A stretch of 52,178 nt of DNA from Clostridium sp. CAG:221 (GCA_000435835.1 FR883404.1:1-52178), one strand, 5' to 3'. Numbered from the stretch's first letter, positions 8,199 through 15,980 are shown. Numbers and translations: made by a program. The notes: generated by a model not told the origin, from the sequence alone.

Positions 8199-8972
8199 TT
8201 ATAGGTAATCGATAAATGGGCTGGAAAAACCTCTAGATGTCAGCGCAATAATTTTATAATATGAAGACCTTACAAGTAAGAAAGCTTTTTTTATCCATAA
8301 TTTGATATACTGATGGAAATTAGGAATTGAATCAGCATCAAGACTATTATCTTTAATATATGATTTTATATCAAGCAATTTAAAGTAGCTTTCTTTGGAA
8401 AATGGAATATAGAAGCCAGGTATGCTTTTACATATATCATATACCTCATATTTATTGTAATTTATTACTCCTGCAGTATAAGCTAAAATCGTTAGTGTAT
8501 TACGGATTATATAGCCAACTCGCTTAATTAAGGTAGCTTTTGAAACAGTCTTAGTATTAAAGTCATAAGATATGTTTCTTAACTTCTTATAATTTGAAGC
8601 AATATCATTAGTCATGTTGGTATATAGTCTAAGATTATATAGGCAGTATTCGAAAAAACCGCTACGAGAATAAAGGATTAAACCTTCTAGCTTGATACTC
8701 CAGAGAAAACTATCGCCATATAAGCATAAATCATAAATTTCATCGGTAGTATAAATTGATATCCATGAAGGAGGAATTTGCATTTCTTCAGCAATATTAA
8801 GTTTAGTTATTAATTTTTCATTATAGGAACAGTTATCGATTACTATTAAAAAATCAATGTCGCTATGGATATTATTATCACCACGAATAAATGATCCAAA
8901 AACTATAATACTTTCTATGGAGTAGTCTTCAGGAGTTACATTATAAATTTTATCATTTAAAGTAATTTCCAT
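8199..8972 (-). CDS. Nucleotidyltransferase-fold (MNT-like) protein with helical C-terminal domain
   Basis: 257 residues behind AAAGGAGTAAAAT on the minus strand. Residues about 24-46 carry the pol-beta-type motif: VFGSFIRGD, then SDIDFLIVID, the GS...DxD metal-binding arrangement of minimal and aminoglycoside-type nucleotidyltransferases. The rest is helical (about 105-250) and could be a HEPN-like or KNTase-C-like domain. Its natural substrate cannot be told: the options are self- or partner-modifying antitoxin, antibiotic adenylyltransferase or a housekeeping enzyme. No separate HEPN toxin gene is adjacent. It is alone on its strand and convergent with the Ter cluster. Confidence 0.75.
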   Translation of the reverse strand: MEITLNDKIYNVTPEDYSIESIIVFGSFIRGDNNIHSDIDFLIVIDNCSYNEKLITKLNIAEEMQIPPSWISIYTTDEIYDLCLYGDSFLWSIKLEGLILYSRSGFFEYCLYNLRLYTNMTNDIASNYKKLRNISYDFNTKTVSKATLIKRVGYIIRNTLTILAYTAGVINYNKYEVYDICKSIPGFYIPFSKESYFKLLDIKSYIKDNSLDADSIPNFHQYIKLWIKKAFLLVRSSYYKIIALTSRGFSSPFIDYL

Positions 8973-9041
8973 ATATTTTACTCCTTTAATTTATAAATAT
9001 AAGGGATTTTTATATTTATATTATATGTAATGGAAATATGA

Positions 9042-9069
9042 TTGTCCTCTATCATATAAAAGTTATAAT
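9042..9069 (+). promoter_or_regulatory. Candidate sigma-A promoter for the CoiA-like gene
   Basis: TTGTCC at 9042-9047, a 16-nt spacer, and TATAAT at 9064-9069. It lies in the divergent gap and would leave an untranslated leader of roughly 95 nt before the GTG at 9168. Confidence 0.4.
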
Positions 9070-9167
9070 GGGGAATTAGTTTTTAAGATGAAAATAATTA
9101 GATAATATTGAAGTTTTGTGGTAATAAATGTATAATTATAATAAAAAAGGTAAAAGGGTTGATTTGC

Positions 9168-10004
9168 GTGGATAAGTGCAGGTATGATAATAAAATTATT
9201 TATATATTTGATTTTTTTGATGAAAATGAACAAATATCTTCTGAACACGTGCAATTGTTAAAAAATGCAGGCAGTGAGGGTAAGCTGATTTGTGATTATT
9301 GTGGAGAAAAACTAAGGTTCAACTATGGGAAAGTAATAAAGCCTTATTTTTCTCATGTTCATGACAATGGCAAAGGAATTTGTAAAGCACTAAAGGAAAG
9401 TGTAAGTCAAAAAAAGATCAAAAGAGTTTTTTATGAGAAAATGCTTAAAGATAATTTTGAAATTTATGGAGAAATAAATTATAGATTTAAAAATGGATTA
9501 TATACTGATTTATATTTTGAATTTAAAGATGGTGAAAAAATAGCCATTGATTATATAGATGATATACATAAATTAAATAGAATGGAGAAAACCATATTCT
9601 TTAATGCTGAAAATATAAAGTATATTAAAGTGGTAAATGTAAAAGTTCCGTTATTTAAAGAGATACAAGGTGAAAGTAATCATGGATATTTATATAGTTT
9701 TGTAGATTATGATTATAAGCATTTAATTATGTTAGATGATATAAAAAATGAAATAATACTCTTTGAAGAAAAAACAAATGATGAAAGTGATAACTTTTTT
9801 AATGAAATATTATTTCAAAAATATAATTTAAATGAAATTAGTTTTAAAGGTATTGGAAATTTTAAAATTGATAATTTTATTAATGGTGATGAAAATGATA
9901 ATAAATCTGAAAAAGTAAATAAATTTAAAGTTATAGTAAAGGATAAGGGAAAAGAGAAAAGTATTAATGCCATTAAAGAAAATTATCAAATTTCTATGTT
10001 TTAA
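9168..10004 (+). CDS. CoiA-like protein with zinc-ribbon, altered nuclease core
   Basis: I choose the GTG at 9168 (278 residues), preceded by AAAAGGG. A TTG 60 nt further upstream has no ribosome site. The N-terminal half has CDYCGEKL, then N-Y-G and PYFSHVHDN, the Cys-x2-Cys plus His pattern of the CoiA zinc-ribbon. The middle (about 105-160) has a Y-x-D-L-Y-F-E-F and GEKIAIDY segment that aligns with the CoiA nuclease core, but the usual Glu-x-Gln appears as Asp-Tyr-Ile. CoiA proteins act in natural transformation and recombination. No other competence gene is near. The C-terminal 100 residues are charged and unrecognised. Confidence 0.65.
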   Translation: MDKCRYDNKIIYIFDFFDENEQISSEHVQLLKNAGSEGKLICDYCGEKLRFNYGKVIKPYFSHVHDNGKGICKALKESVSQKKIKRVFYEKMLKDNFEIYGEINYRFKNGLYTDLYFEFKDGEKIAIDYIDDIHKLNRMEKTIFFNAENIKYIKVVNVKVPLFKEIQGESNHGYLYSFVDYDYKHLIMLDDIKNEIILFEEKTNDESDNFFNEILFQKYNLNEISFKGIGNFKIDNFINGDENDNKSEKVNKFKVIVKDKGKEKSINAIKENYQISMF

Positions 10005-10196
10005 ATAGGTAATGTTTTTAATACTAACAATAAGTGGTTCATAAAAATCTTCCTTAATAATATTTAATTTGTAAAACCATTGTGGTAGATAAATAATAAA
10101 AATATTTTATTAAAATGGTTCTTTAGTATATAATATATCTAAAATATGTTAAGGATATTTAATGTATACTATAAAAATATTTTAAGGAGTGGTTTT

Positions 10197-11105
10197 TTGT
10201 TTGGTTATGTTACTCCGCTTAAGCCAGAATTAAAGATAAGGGAATATGAATCTTTTAAAAGTTATTATTGTGGAATATGCATGCATATAAAAGAAAATTT
10301 TGGTAATATACCAAGAATGTCGCTAAATTATGATATGACTTTTTTAGGGTTGCTGCTAGATGGATTACATAAAGAAGAAAGGGAGCTAAAGATACAAAGA
10401 TGCATAGCTCATCCATTAAAGAAGAAGCCTATGATAATTAACAATAAAGCTTTAGCTTATGCTGCAGCAATGAATGTTTCCCTTGTATATTATAAATTAT
10501 TAGATGATGTTGCTGATGATAAGAGTATAAAAAGTAAAGTAAGTTCAATGATATTATCGTCATATAAGAGTAAATTTAACAGAAATGTTACAATGATAAA
10601 TGATATAATAGAAGAAAATTTGAAGAAATTATCATATTTAGAAGTTGAAAAGAAGTTTTCGTCTATTGATGAAATAGCTCATCCCTTTAGTGAAATTGTA
10701 GGGAAGATATTAAATTTATACCCTGAAAAATTTGAAGGTGATAGTGAAGAAGTAAGAGGTAATTTATATGAACTAGGATATTCACTAGGAAAATGGATAT
10801 ATCTTATTGATGCTCTAGATGATTTAAAAGAGGATATGGAAAAAAATAAATTCAATCCTATTGATTACTTGTATAATACTGATAGTAAAACATATGAAGA
10901 GCTAATGGAAGAAATAAGGGATAGAATGGAGTTTACAATTTTCAATTGTGGATATACATGTAGGAATGCTTTAGAAAATCTTCCTATTAAACGTAACAAA
11001 GAAATATTAGAAAATATTATAAGCTTAGGTATGATGGACAAGTACACGAAAATAACTACTGAATGTGAATGTAATAAGAGGAGTGGTAAAAATGAATCCA
11101 TATGA
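10197..11105 (+). CDS. DUF5685-like protein with squalene/phytoene-synthase-like Asp motifs
   Basis: The TTG at 10197 is 7 nt after AAGGAG and gives the family-like start (L/M)FGYVTPLKPELK; an upstream ATG at 10146 lacks a ribosome site. 302 residues, mostly helical, with SYYCGIC near residue 25. Two acid motifs stand out: LLDDVADD (Asp 103, 104, 107, 108) and LIDALDDLKED (Asp 205, 208, 209, Glu 212, Asp 213) after an LGKW segment. Their form and order resemble the DDxxD and the second Asp motif of trans-isoprenyl head-to-head synthases. Known members have no assigned function, and the fold call is my inference. The 3' end overlaps the J-domain gene by 14 nt, so translation is probably coupled. 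Confidence 0.7.
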   Translation: MFGYVTPLKPELKIREYESFKSYYCGICMHIKENFGNIPRMSLNYDMTFLGLLLDGLHKEERELKIQRCIAHPLKKKPMIINNKALAYAAAMNVSLVYYKLLDDVADDKSIKSKVSSMILSSYKSKFNRNVTMINDIIEENLKKLSYLEVEKKFSSIDEIAHPFSEIVGKILNLYPEKFEGDSEEVRGNLYELGYSLGKWIYLIDALDDLKEDMEKNKFNPIDYLYNTDSKTYEELMEEIRDRMEFTIFNCGYTCRNALENLPIKRNKEILENIISLGMMDKYTKITTECECNKRSGKNESI

Positions 11106-11724
11106 AGTGCTTGGAGTTAAACCTGGAGCGAGCCAGGATGAAATAAAATCAGCATATAGAAAATTAGTAAAACAATATCATCCAGATCAATACGTTGATA
11201 ATCCATTAAAGGATTTGGCAGAAGAAAAGCTTGCAGAAGTAAATAGAGCTTATGAAATGCTTAAAAATACTTCTGGAAGTAGCAATACTTCTTATGGTAG
11301 CAGCAGTTCTTATAATAGCAGTAGTAATACTTCATATAATAATGGAGGAAGCTATGGTTCTGATGTAGCACAATATGCTGAAATAAGAAGAATGATACAA
11401 AGTGGTAATAATGCTGCTGCAGAAAGCAGATTAAACGGTATAAGTAATAGAAATGCAGAATGGTATTTCCTATATGGAATGGTAATGTTAAATAAAGGTT
11501 GGTTTGACGCAGCTATGAATAATTTAGAAACTGCTTGCAGAATGGATCCAAATAATTTTGAATACAGACAAAATTTAAACAATCTAAGAATGAGGACTAG
11601 GAGTTATACTAATACATATAGAACTACTGGTGGAAATGCTGATGCATTTGATTGCTGTATGAACTTATGGTGTTTAGATAGCATATGTGAATGTATGGGT
11701 GGCGACTTAATTGGTTGTTGTTAG
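11092..11724 (+). CDS. J-domain (DnaJ-like) co-chaperone with TPR-like C-terminus
   Basis: The ATG at 11092 lies 8 nt after AGAGGAG and inside the end of the previous gene. Residues 1-65 form a J-domain with the HPD motif (YHPDQY) that stimulates Hsp70/DnaK ATPase. A low-complexity Ser/Asn/Tyr/Gly linker (about 60-95) follows, then a helical TPR-like segment (about 95-165, with W-Y-F-L-Y-G-M and F-D-A-A-M-N-N-L-E). The C-terminal tail is Cys-rich (DCC, WCLDSICEC, GCC), which could bind metal. It lacks the zinc-finger and C-terminal domains of true DnaJ, so it is a dedicated co-chaperone, perhaps for its operon neighbours. Confidence 0.88.
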   Translation: MNPYEVLGVKPGASQDEIKSAYRKLVKQYHPDQYVDNPLKDLAEEKLAEVNRAYEMLKNTSGSSNTSYGSSSSYNSSSNTSYNNGGSYGSDVAQYAEIRRMIQSGNNAAAESRLNGISNRNAEWYFLYGMVMLNKGWFDAAMNNLETACRMDPNNFEYRQNLNNLRMRTRSYTNTYRTTGGNADAFDCCMNLWCLDSICECMGGDLIGCC

Positions 11725-11744
11725 AAAAATTTAGGGGGAATAAA

Positions 11745-12290
11745 ATGAAGTCGGGAAATATAACATTAGGTGGAATTCTTATAGCACTAACTATAATAAT
11801 ATTATATTCAGCATCTATATTGCCTGTAAGCACAATTTCGGTGTTGACTATTGCATCAGCAATAGTTCCTGTATGCATAATTAGAAGTGATGTTAACACT
11901 GCAGTGATGGTTTATTTAGCATCTAGTATTATATCGGTATTTTTTATTCCATTAAATATATGGCTTTTATATACTCTTATTTTTGGAGGCTATGGTATTG
12001 TAAAATACTTTATTGAAAGATTAAGAAAAGAGAAAGTGGAAATTCTTTTAAAGTTTATTTATTATAACGTAATATTTATTTTGGCAGTAATATTAGCAAA
12101 AGCTATTTTAGGAATAGATGTATTGTTAGCTGCTGAAAAGATCATTTCTAAATATATTGCAGTTGGTGGAAGGCTACTTAGCGGAGTGTTTTATTGGGGT
12201 ATTGGAGCAATTGTATATTATTTATATGATTATGCTATGACTTTGATTATTACTTTCTATATGGAGAGAATCCACAATAAAATTAAGTAA
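11745..12290 (+). CDS. Polytopic membrane protein, ECF-S-like in appearance
   Basis: The ATG at 11745 follows TTAGGGGGAATAAA, 20 nt after the J-domain gene. 181 residues with about five hydrophobic segments (roughly 5-25, 28-45, 50-85, 100-122, 140-172), short loops and a basic C-terminus. The pattern resembles small substrate-binding subunits of ECF transporters or DUF2232-like proteins, but I see no diagnostic motif. It is the last gene of the DUF5685/J-domain operon, ended by the terminator just after it, so a shared membrane-associated role is likely. Confidence 0.7.
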   Translation: MKSGNITLGGILIALTIIILYSASILPVSTISVLTIASAIVPVCIIRSDVNTAVMVYLASSIISVFFIPLNIWLLYTLIFGGYGIVKYFIERLRKEKVEILLKFIYYNVIFILAVILAKAILGIDVLLAAEKIISKYIAVGGRLLSGVFYWGIGAIVYYLYDYAMTLIITFYMERIHNKIK

Positions 12291-12294
12291 TGGT

Positions 12295-12329
12295 AAAAGA
12301 TTAATTGAATTTTTTCGATTAATCTTTTT
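12295..12329 (+). terminator. Terminator-like hairpin directly before the VOC gene
   Basis: AAAAGATTAAT pairs with ATTAATCTTTT across a 12-nt loop, followed by T's. The GGAGG of the next gene begins only 7 nt later, so there is no room for a promoter between hairpin and gene. Confidence 0.75.
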
Positions 12330-12346
12330 AAGTTTGGAGGATGAAA

Positions 12347-12730
12347 ATGGATTTTAATAAAATACATCATGTGGCAATTATATGCTCAAATTATGAGATA
12401 TCAAAAGAATTTTATGTAGAGAAACTTGGTTTTGAGATAATAAGGGAAATATATAGAGAAGAAAGGCAATCTTATAAATTGGATTTAAAGCTTGGAGAGT
12501 CACAGATAGAATTATTCTCTTTTCCTAATTCACCAAAAAGACCAAGCTATCCAGAAGCTTGTGGATTAAGACATTTAGCTTTTGAAGTTGATGATATTGA
12601 AGAGGCTGTAAAAGAGCTTAAGGGTAAAAATATTCAAGTTGAAGAAATAAGAATTGATGAATATACAGAGAAAAAGTTTACCTTTTTCAATGATCCAGAT
12701 GGACTTCCATTAGAATTATATGAAAAGTAG
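12347..12730 (+). CDS. VOC/glyoxalase-family metalloprotein (YaeR/SMU1112-like)
   Basis: The ATG at 12347 is 6 nt after GGAGG; an ATG at 12341 touches the ribosome site and is unlikely. 127 residues forming two beta-alpha-beta-beta-beta halves. Putative metal ligands are His in HHVAI (near residue 7), Glu in IELFSF, His in LRHLAFEVDD and Glu in LPLELYE, the His-Glu-His-Glu set of glyoxalase-like proteins. The NDPDGLPLELYE ending is typical of the YaeR group. The substrate is unknown: lactoylglutathione-type activity is possible, but clostridia generally lack glutathione. Confidence 0.85.
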   Translation: MDFNKIHHVAIICSNYEISKEFYVEKLGFEIIREIYREERQSYKLDLKLGESQIELFSFPNSPKRPSYPEACGLRHLAFEVDDIEEAVKELKGKNIQVEEIRIDEYTEKKFTFFNDPDGLPLELYEK

Positions 12731-12784
12731 TAGTATTCTTAAAATTACCATGTATAAATTCTATTACTTCATCTAATCTCTTGT

Positions 12785-12830
12785 TGCAAATATGGCTATA
12801 GTTTTTTTGCTAAATCCCATATTTAGTGCA
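12785..12830. repeat. Inverted repeat in the VOC-ybaK gap
   Basis: TGCAAATATGG (12785-12795) pairs with CCATATTTAGTGCA (12817-12830), with a two-base bulge and a 21-nt loop containing a T7 run. It may be a poor terminator for the VOC gene or an operator. The remaining part of 12731-12956 holds only AT-rich sequence with promoter-like TATAAT boxes near 12920. Confidence 0.35.
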
Positions 12831-12956
12831 ATATTTAATTCTAATCATACAAAAATGATGAAAGCTTTAATTATTGGATATTTAAGTATAGAAAAATTAC
12901 TATACTAATAATATGTGTATAATATATAATGATTTATATTAAGAATGAGGTGTAGC

Positions 12957-13442
12957 ATGGCTAAAGAAAAAATGTTAAAAACAAATGCAATGAGGATTTT
13001 GGATTCTAATAAAATAAATTATGAGATTCTTATGTATGAAAGTAAGGATGGGAAGATAGATGGTATATCTGTAGCTCATAAGATAGGTATAGATGAGAAG
13101 GAAGTATTTAAAACTTTAGTAGCTCAAGGAACAAGCAAAGAATTATATGTATTTGTTATACCAGTTGCAGAAGAATTGAATTTAAAAGTAGCAGCTAGTA
13201 TTACAGGAGAAAAGAAAATAGAAATGATTAATGTGAAGGATATGCTTAAATATACGGGATATATTAGGGGAGGTTGTTCACCTATTGGATTAAAAAAGAA
13301 TTACAAGACATATTTAGATAAGAGTTGTAAAGTATTAAAGTACATTATTGTAAGTGCAGGTAAAATTGGATATCAAATAAAGATATCACCTAATAATTTA
13401 TTGAATGTAGTATCTGGAGAAGTAGAAGAGTTAACTAAATAA
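12957..13442 (+). CDS. ybaK: Cys-tRNA(Pro)/Cys-tRNA deacylase, YbaK/EbsC family
   Basis: The ATG at 12957 is 6 nt after GAGG and is preferred to the ATG at 12945. 161 residues in a single YbaK/aminoacyl-tRNA-editing domain: N-MRILDSNKINYE start, the conserved VFKTLVAQG strand with its Lys, VPV(I/A)EELN-like centre, and YIRGGCSPIG, the glycine-rich loop of the family. It hydrolyses Cys mischarged on tRNA(Pro) in trans. It appears monocistronic, with a GGACTGTTG/CAGCAGTCC inverted repeat just after the stop but no T tract. Confidence 0.9.
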   Translation: MAKEKMLKTNAMRILDSNKINYEILMYESKDGKIDGISVAHKIGIDEKEVFKTLVAQGTSKELYVFVIPVAEELNLKVAASITGEKKIEMINVKDMLKYTGYIRGGCSPIGLKKNYKTYLDKSCKVLKYIIVSAGKIGYQIKISPNNLLNVVSGEVEELTK

Positions 13443-13579
13443 TTATTAAAGGGACTGTTGAAATAATTGTGTAATATCAATTCTATCAGCAGTCCATTTA
13501 AGTATGATCTATAAAATATCAGTTATTTTTATCTATTAATAGCATAATCAATAGTATCAATTTTAAAAATTTTCTTGTA

Positions 13580-13984
13580 TTATTTTATTAACTTAATATG
13601 CTCCTTTATTCCAAAGACATCTTTTTCTGTATCAGCTACTTTATGATTCAAGAACTTAACATCTGATTTCAATTCTTGTAACTGATTATAAAGTAGATTT
13701 CTAACTTCTTTACTAACTATTTCACCTAATTTACAAGAAAGATTATTCATTGCTGTAATATTAGCTATTTCATAGCTATTTTCTTTAGTTATTGCGCTCA
13801 CATTAACTTCAATTAAATTATCAGTTTGCTCTATAACACTATCTAATTTTTTTTTTAGTTTTTCTTGAGAAAGTTCAAGAGTGGTTAATCTTTCATTAGT
13901 TTTAATGTGTTCTGTCTTTAGAGCATTAATATCATTTCTTAAGCTGTTAATTCCGTTAAGTATTTCATTTAATATTTGTTCCAT
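13580..13984 (-). CDS. Coiled-coil protein of unknown function
   Basis: The ATG at 13984 (minus strand) follows AGGTGAAATTT; a GTG 9 nt upstream overlaps the ribosome site and is less likely. 134 residues with heptad periodicity from about 8 to 60 (MEQILNEILNGINSLRNDINALKTE...) and again at 90-125. No membrane segment or signal. The pattern resembles short coiled-coil proteins often found alone in clostridial genomes. Divergent from the PRC-barrel gene. I do not recognise a family. Confidence 0.6.
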   Translation of the reverse strand: MEQILNEILNGINSLRNDINALKTEHIKTNERLTTLELSQEKLKKKLDSVIEQTDNLIEVNVSAITKENSYEIANITAMNNLSCKLGEIVSKEVRNLLYNQLQELKSDVKFLNHKVADTEKDVFGIKEHIKLIK

Positions 13985-14067
13985 AAATTTCACCTATTCT
14001 ATTTTTAATTTATTAGAATGAGTATAACATATTAATTAGAAAAGTTATAGTTTTTTAAATAAAGTAT

Positions 14068-14133
14068 TTGACATTCTTGTTAAAATAGTAATAATAACCA
14101 TAGTATTGGCAAATACTATGGTTATTATATTTT
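14068..14133 (+). promoter_or_regulatory. TTGACA box followed by a 17-bp perfect hairpin
   Basis: TTGACA at 14068-14073, with a -10-like AATAAT near 14090, leads straight into a perfect 17-bp inverted repeat (14091-14107 and 14112-14128) with loop GGCA. It lies between divergent genes, so no upstream transcript on the + strand needs terminating. Either it is an operator overlapping the start site or a leader hairpin/attenuator of the PRC-barrel operon. Confidence 0.5.
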
Positions 14134-14160
14134 ACCTTAAAGAATGTAGAGGTGTTTATG

Positions 14161-14649
14161 ATGATAAAAACACGATATTTCAATTTAATGAAGGTATATG
14201 ATGCAACTGGAAAATATCTAGGTTCAGTGCAGGATATTGCTATAGATTTTTATAATGGAATGGTTACGGGATTTATTATAAATAGCTTTAGCTTAAATAA
14301 GAAAAAGAATTATATAGACGTATGTGATGTTATTTCCTTAGAAAATGTAATGATAGCAAAAAAGGTAAGTAATTTTTCAGGAATGAGACTAAAGGAAATT
14401 CAATCAATTGATATTGTTAATGAGAAAAATGTATTAAAAGGTGTTCTAGAAGATTTGATAATTGATGAGCGAAGCTTTGAAATAAGAGGTATTATAATGT
14501 GTTCAGGTATATTTGACCGAATGTTTAGAGGAAAGGAAATCTTGCTTATAAAGCATTGCATTTTATGTGAAGCTTATATTCTCTATAAAGAAAATGAAGG
14601 TGTAGTATTTAAGACTTTACCTCATATATTTAGGAGTGTAGATAAATGA
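14161..14649 (+). CDS. PRC-barrel domain protein
   Basis: The ATG at 14161 is 6 nt after AGAGGTG. 162 residues. The N-terminal half has the PRC-barrel pattern: Y-D-A-T-G-K-Y-L-G-S-V-Q-D-I-A-I-D (about 11-27), then a second barrel-like segment (V-L-K-G-V-L-E-D-L-I-I-D, about 96-107). PRC-barrels are small beta-barrels in RNA-processing and photosynthetic proteins and in sporulation YlmC. It overlaps the next gene by 4 nt (ATGA), so it is tightly coupled to the AI-2E-type exporter. Confidence 0.75.
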   Translation: MIKTRYFNLMKVYDATGKYLGSVQDIAIDFYNGMVTGFIINSFSLNKKKNYIDVCDVISLENVMIAKKVSNFSGMRLKEIQSIDIVNEKNVLKGVLEDLIIDERSFEIRGIIMCSGIFDRMFRGKEILLIKHCILCEAYILYKENEGVVFKTLPHIFRSVDK

Positions 14650-15674
14650 GAAAAGATAAAAGAAAAAAGATAATAAAGAATGCAATAATTGTAGCAATAC
14701 TTTTTGTATTGGTTTTAAGTTATTTATATATTGAAGGAATAAGAGATGTGGTAAATTTAGTTGTTATATCCTTTATTGTTTCATATACTTTAAAGCCTAT
14801 AAGAGATTATATTGTGGAAAAGTATAGGCTTTCTATAAAGAAAGCATCAATGATTATAGTGTTGTTTTGTATAGTATCTTTCATAGCCATAATGTATTTT
14901 ATGGTTCCTTCATTGTTAAGTGAAAGTAGGAATATAGGAGGTATGTTGGATAATTTAGAAAGCTATGCTATTTTAGCAGCAGAAAAATTTGACCTTGATC
15001 AAATACCACTATTTGAGACAGCATATATTCAAATTGGTGATAAGATTAACACCATACTTACTAAAGAGGCAACAGGTCTATTTGACAATATCATTGCTAT
15101 TCTAGAAAATCTAATAGGACTTGCAATAGTGCCTGTAGCTGCATATTATTTTTTAGCTGACGGAAATGTTTTGTATAATAAAGCATTGCTTATTTTTTCC
15201 ACAGAAAAAAGAATAATTGTCAGAAAAATTAATTCTCATATAGATAGGGTTTTAAGTAGATATATAATAAGTCAAATAATATTGTCATTAATTATAGGTA
15301 TACTTACTTTTATTTTGATGATAAGTCTTAGATTGAAAATGCCATTGGTTTTATCAGTTGTTAATGGGGTAGTTAACATAATACCTTATTTTGGTCCTAT
15401 AATAGGTGGTGTGCCTATTGTATTTATTGCAATGACTTCCTCCATAACAAAAGGGATAATAGCTCTAGTAGGAGTATTTATCATTCAACAAGTAGAGGGA
15501 GATTTGTTAGCACCAAAGATTACTGGGGATTGTATAAGTATGCATCCAGTAACTATCATATTGCTTTTAATTTTAGGGGAAAAGATTGCAGGGGTAGCAG
15601 GTATGATTTTATGTGTGCCTATAGCTGTAATAATTAAAGTTATATATGATGATATTAATTATTATTTATTTTAA
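14646..15674 (+). CDS. AI-2E family transporter (PF01594)
   Basis: 342 residues from the ATG overlapping the previous stop. About eight membrane segments: two near the N-terminus, a soluble stretch with an amphipathic region (about 95-150), and a C-terminal block with PYFGPIIGG (around 250) and the QQVEGDLLAPKITG motif typical of the family. Members export small molecules (AI-2, Na+/H+ exchange in some). The same gene before alaS is common in clostridia. No terminator is evident before the alaS promoter. Confidence 0.9.
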   Translation: MRKDKRKKIIKNAIIVAILFVLVLSYLYIEGIRDVVNLVVISFIVSYTLKPIRDYIVEKYRLSIKKASMIIVLFCIVSFIAIMYFMVPSLLSESRNIGGMLDNLESYAILAAEKFDLDQIPLFETAYIQIGDKINTILTKEATGLFDNIIAILENLIGLAIVPVAAYYFLADGNVLYNKALLIFSTEKRIIVRKINSHIDRVLSRYIISQIILSLIIGILTFILMISLRLKMPLVLSVVNGVVNIIPYFGPIIGGVPIVFIAMTSSITKGIIALVGVFIIQQVEGDLLAPKITGDCISMHPVTIILLLILGEKIAGVAGMILCVPIAVIIKVIYDDINYYLF

Positions 15675-15682
15675 TCATATAA

Positions 15683-15711
15683 TTGACAGAATTCTAGAAA
15701 TACAATATAAT
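15683..15711 (+). promoter_or_regulatory. Sigma-A promoter of alaS
   Basis: TTGACA (15683-15688), a 17-nt spacer and TATAAT (15706-15711). This is a perfect consensus pair. Transcription would start near 15718, about 60 nt before the T-box. Confidence 0.85.
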
Positions 15712-15780
15712 TTTCCTATAAAATAATTGTATAAATTATTTGAAAAATGTTTATAAAATTCAATAATATATTAAAGCTAT

Positions 15781-15980
15781 GATAAGGATGAGTAGATATG
15801 ATTTGAATATATTAGAGAGGAAGTGGTTGGTGGAAACTTCTTATTCTGCATATTGAAGCTACCTTGGAGCTTATTTTACTTTAAGTGATGCATAATTTTT
15901 ATGCATAATTAGGGTGGTACCGCGGAAATATAGTTTTCGTCCCTTGCTGTTAATATAGTGAGAGATGAAAGCTTTTTTTA
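15781..15980 (+). promoter_or_regulatory. T-box leader (tRNA-Ala sensing) of alaS
   Basis: Stem I features are present (GATGAG, AGAGAGG, GTTGGTGGAAAC). A likely GCT alanine specifier lies at 15858-15860 just before ACCTTGGAGC, and the invariant T-box AGGGTGGTACCGCGG is at 15911-15925. The terminator follows: TTTCGTC pairs with GATGAAA (about 15935-15969), then a T7 run. Uncharged tRNA-Ala should stabilise the antiterminator and allow alaS expression. Confidence 0.95.

Noticed and set aside
12792..12908. 38-codon + strand frame (ATG GCT ATA ...) in the VOC-ybaK gap
   Set aside because: It lacks a ribosome site and overlaps an inverted repeat. It could be a gene remnant, but there is nothing to support it.
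13452..13498. GGACTGTTG/CAGCAGTCC as terminator of ybaK
   Set aside because: The 24-nt-plus loop and the lack of a T tract do not fit an intrinsic terminator; kept only as an inverted repeat in the ybaK entry.
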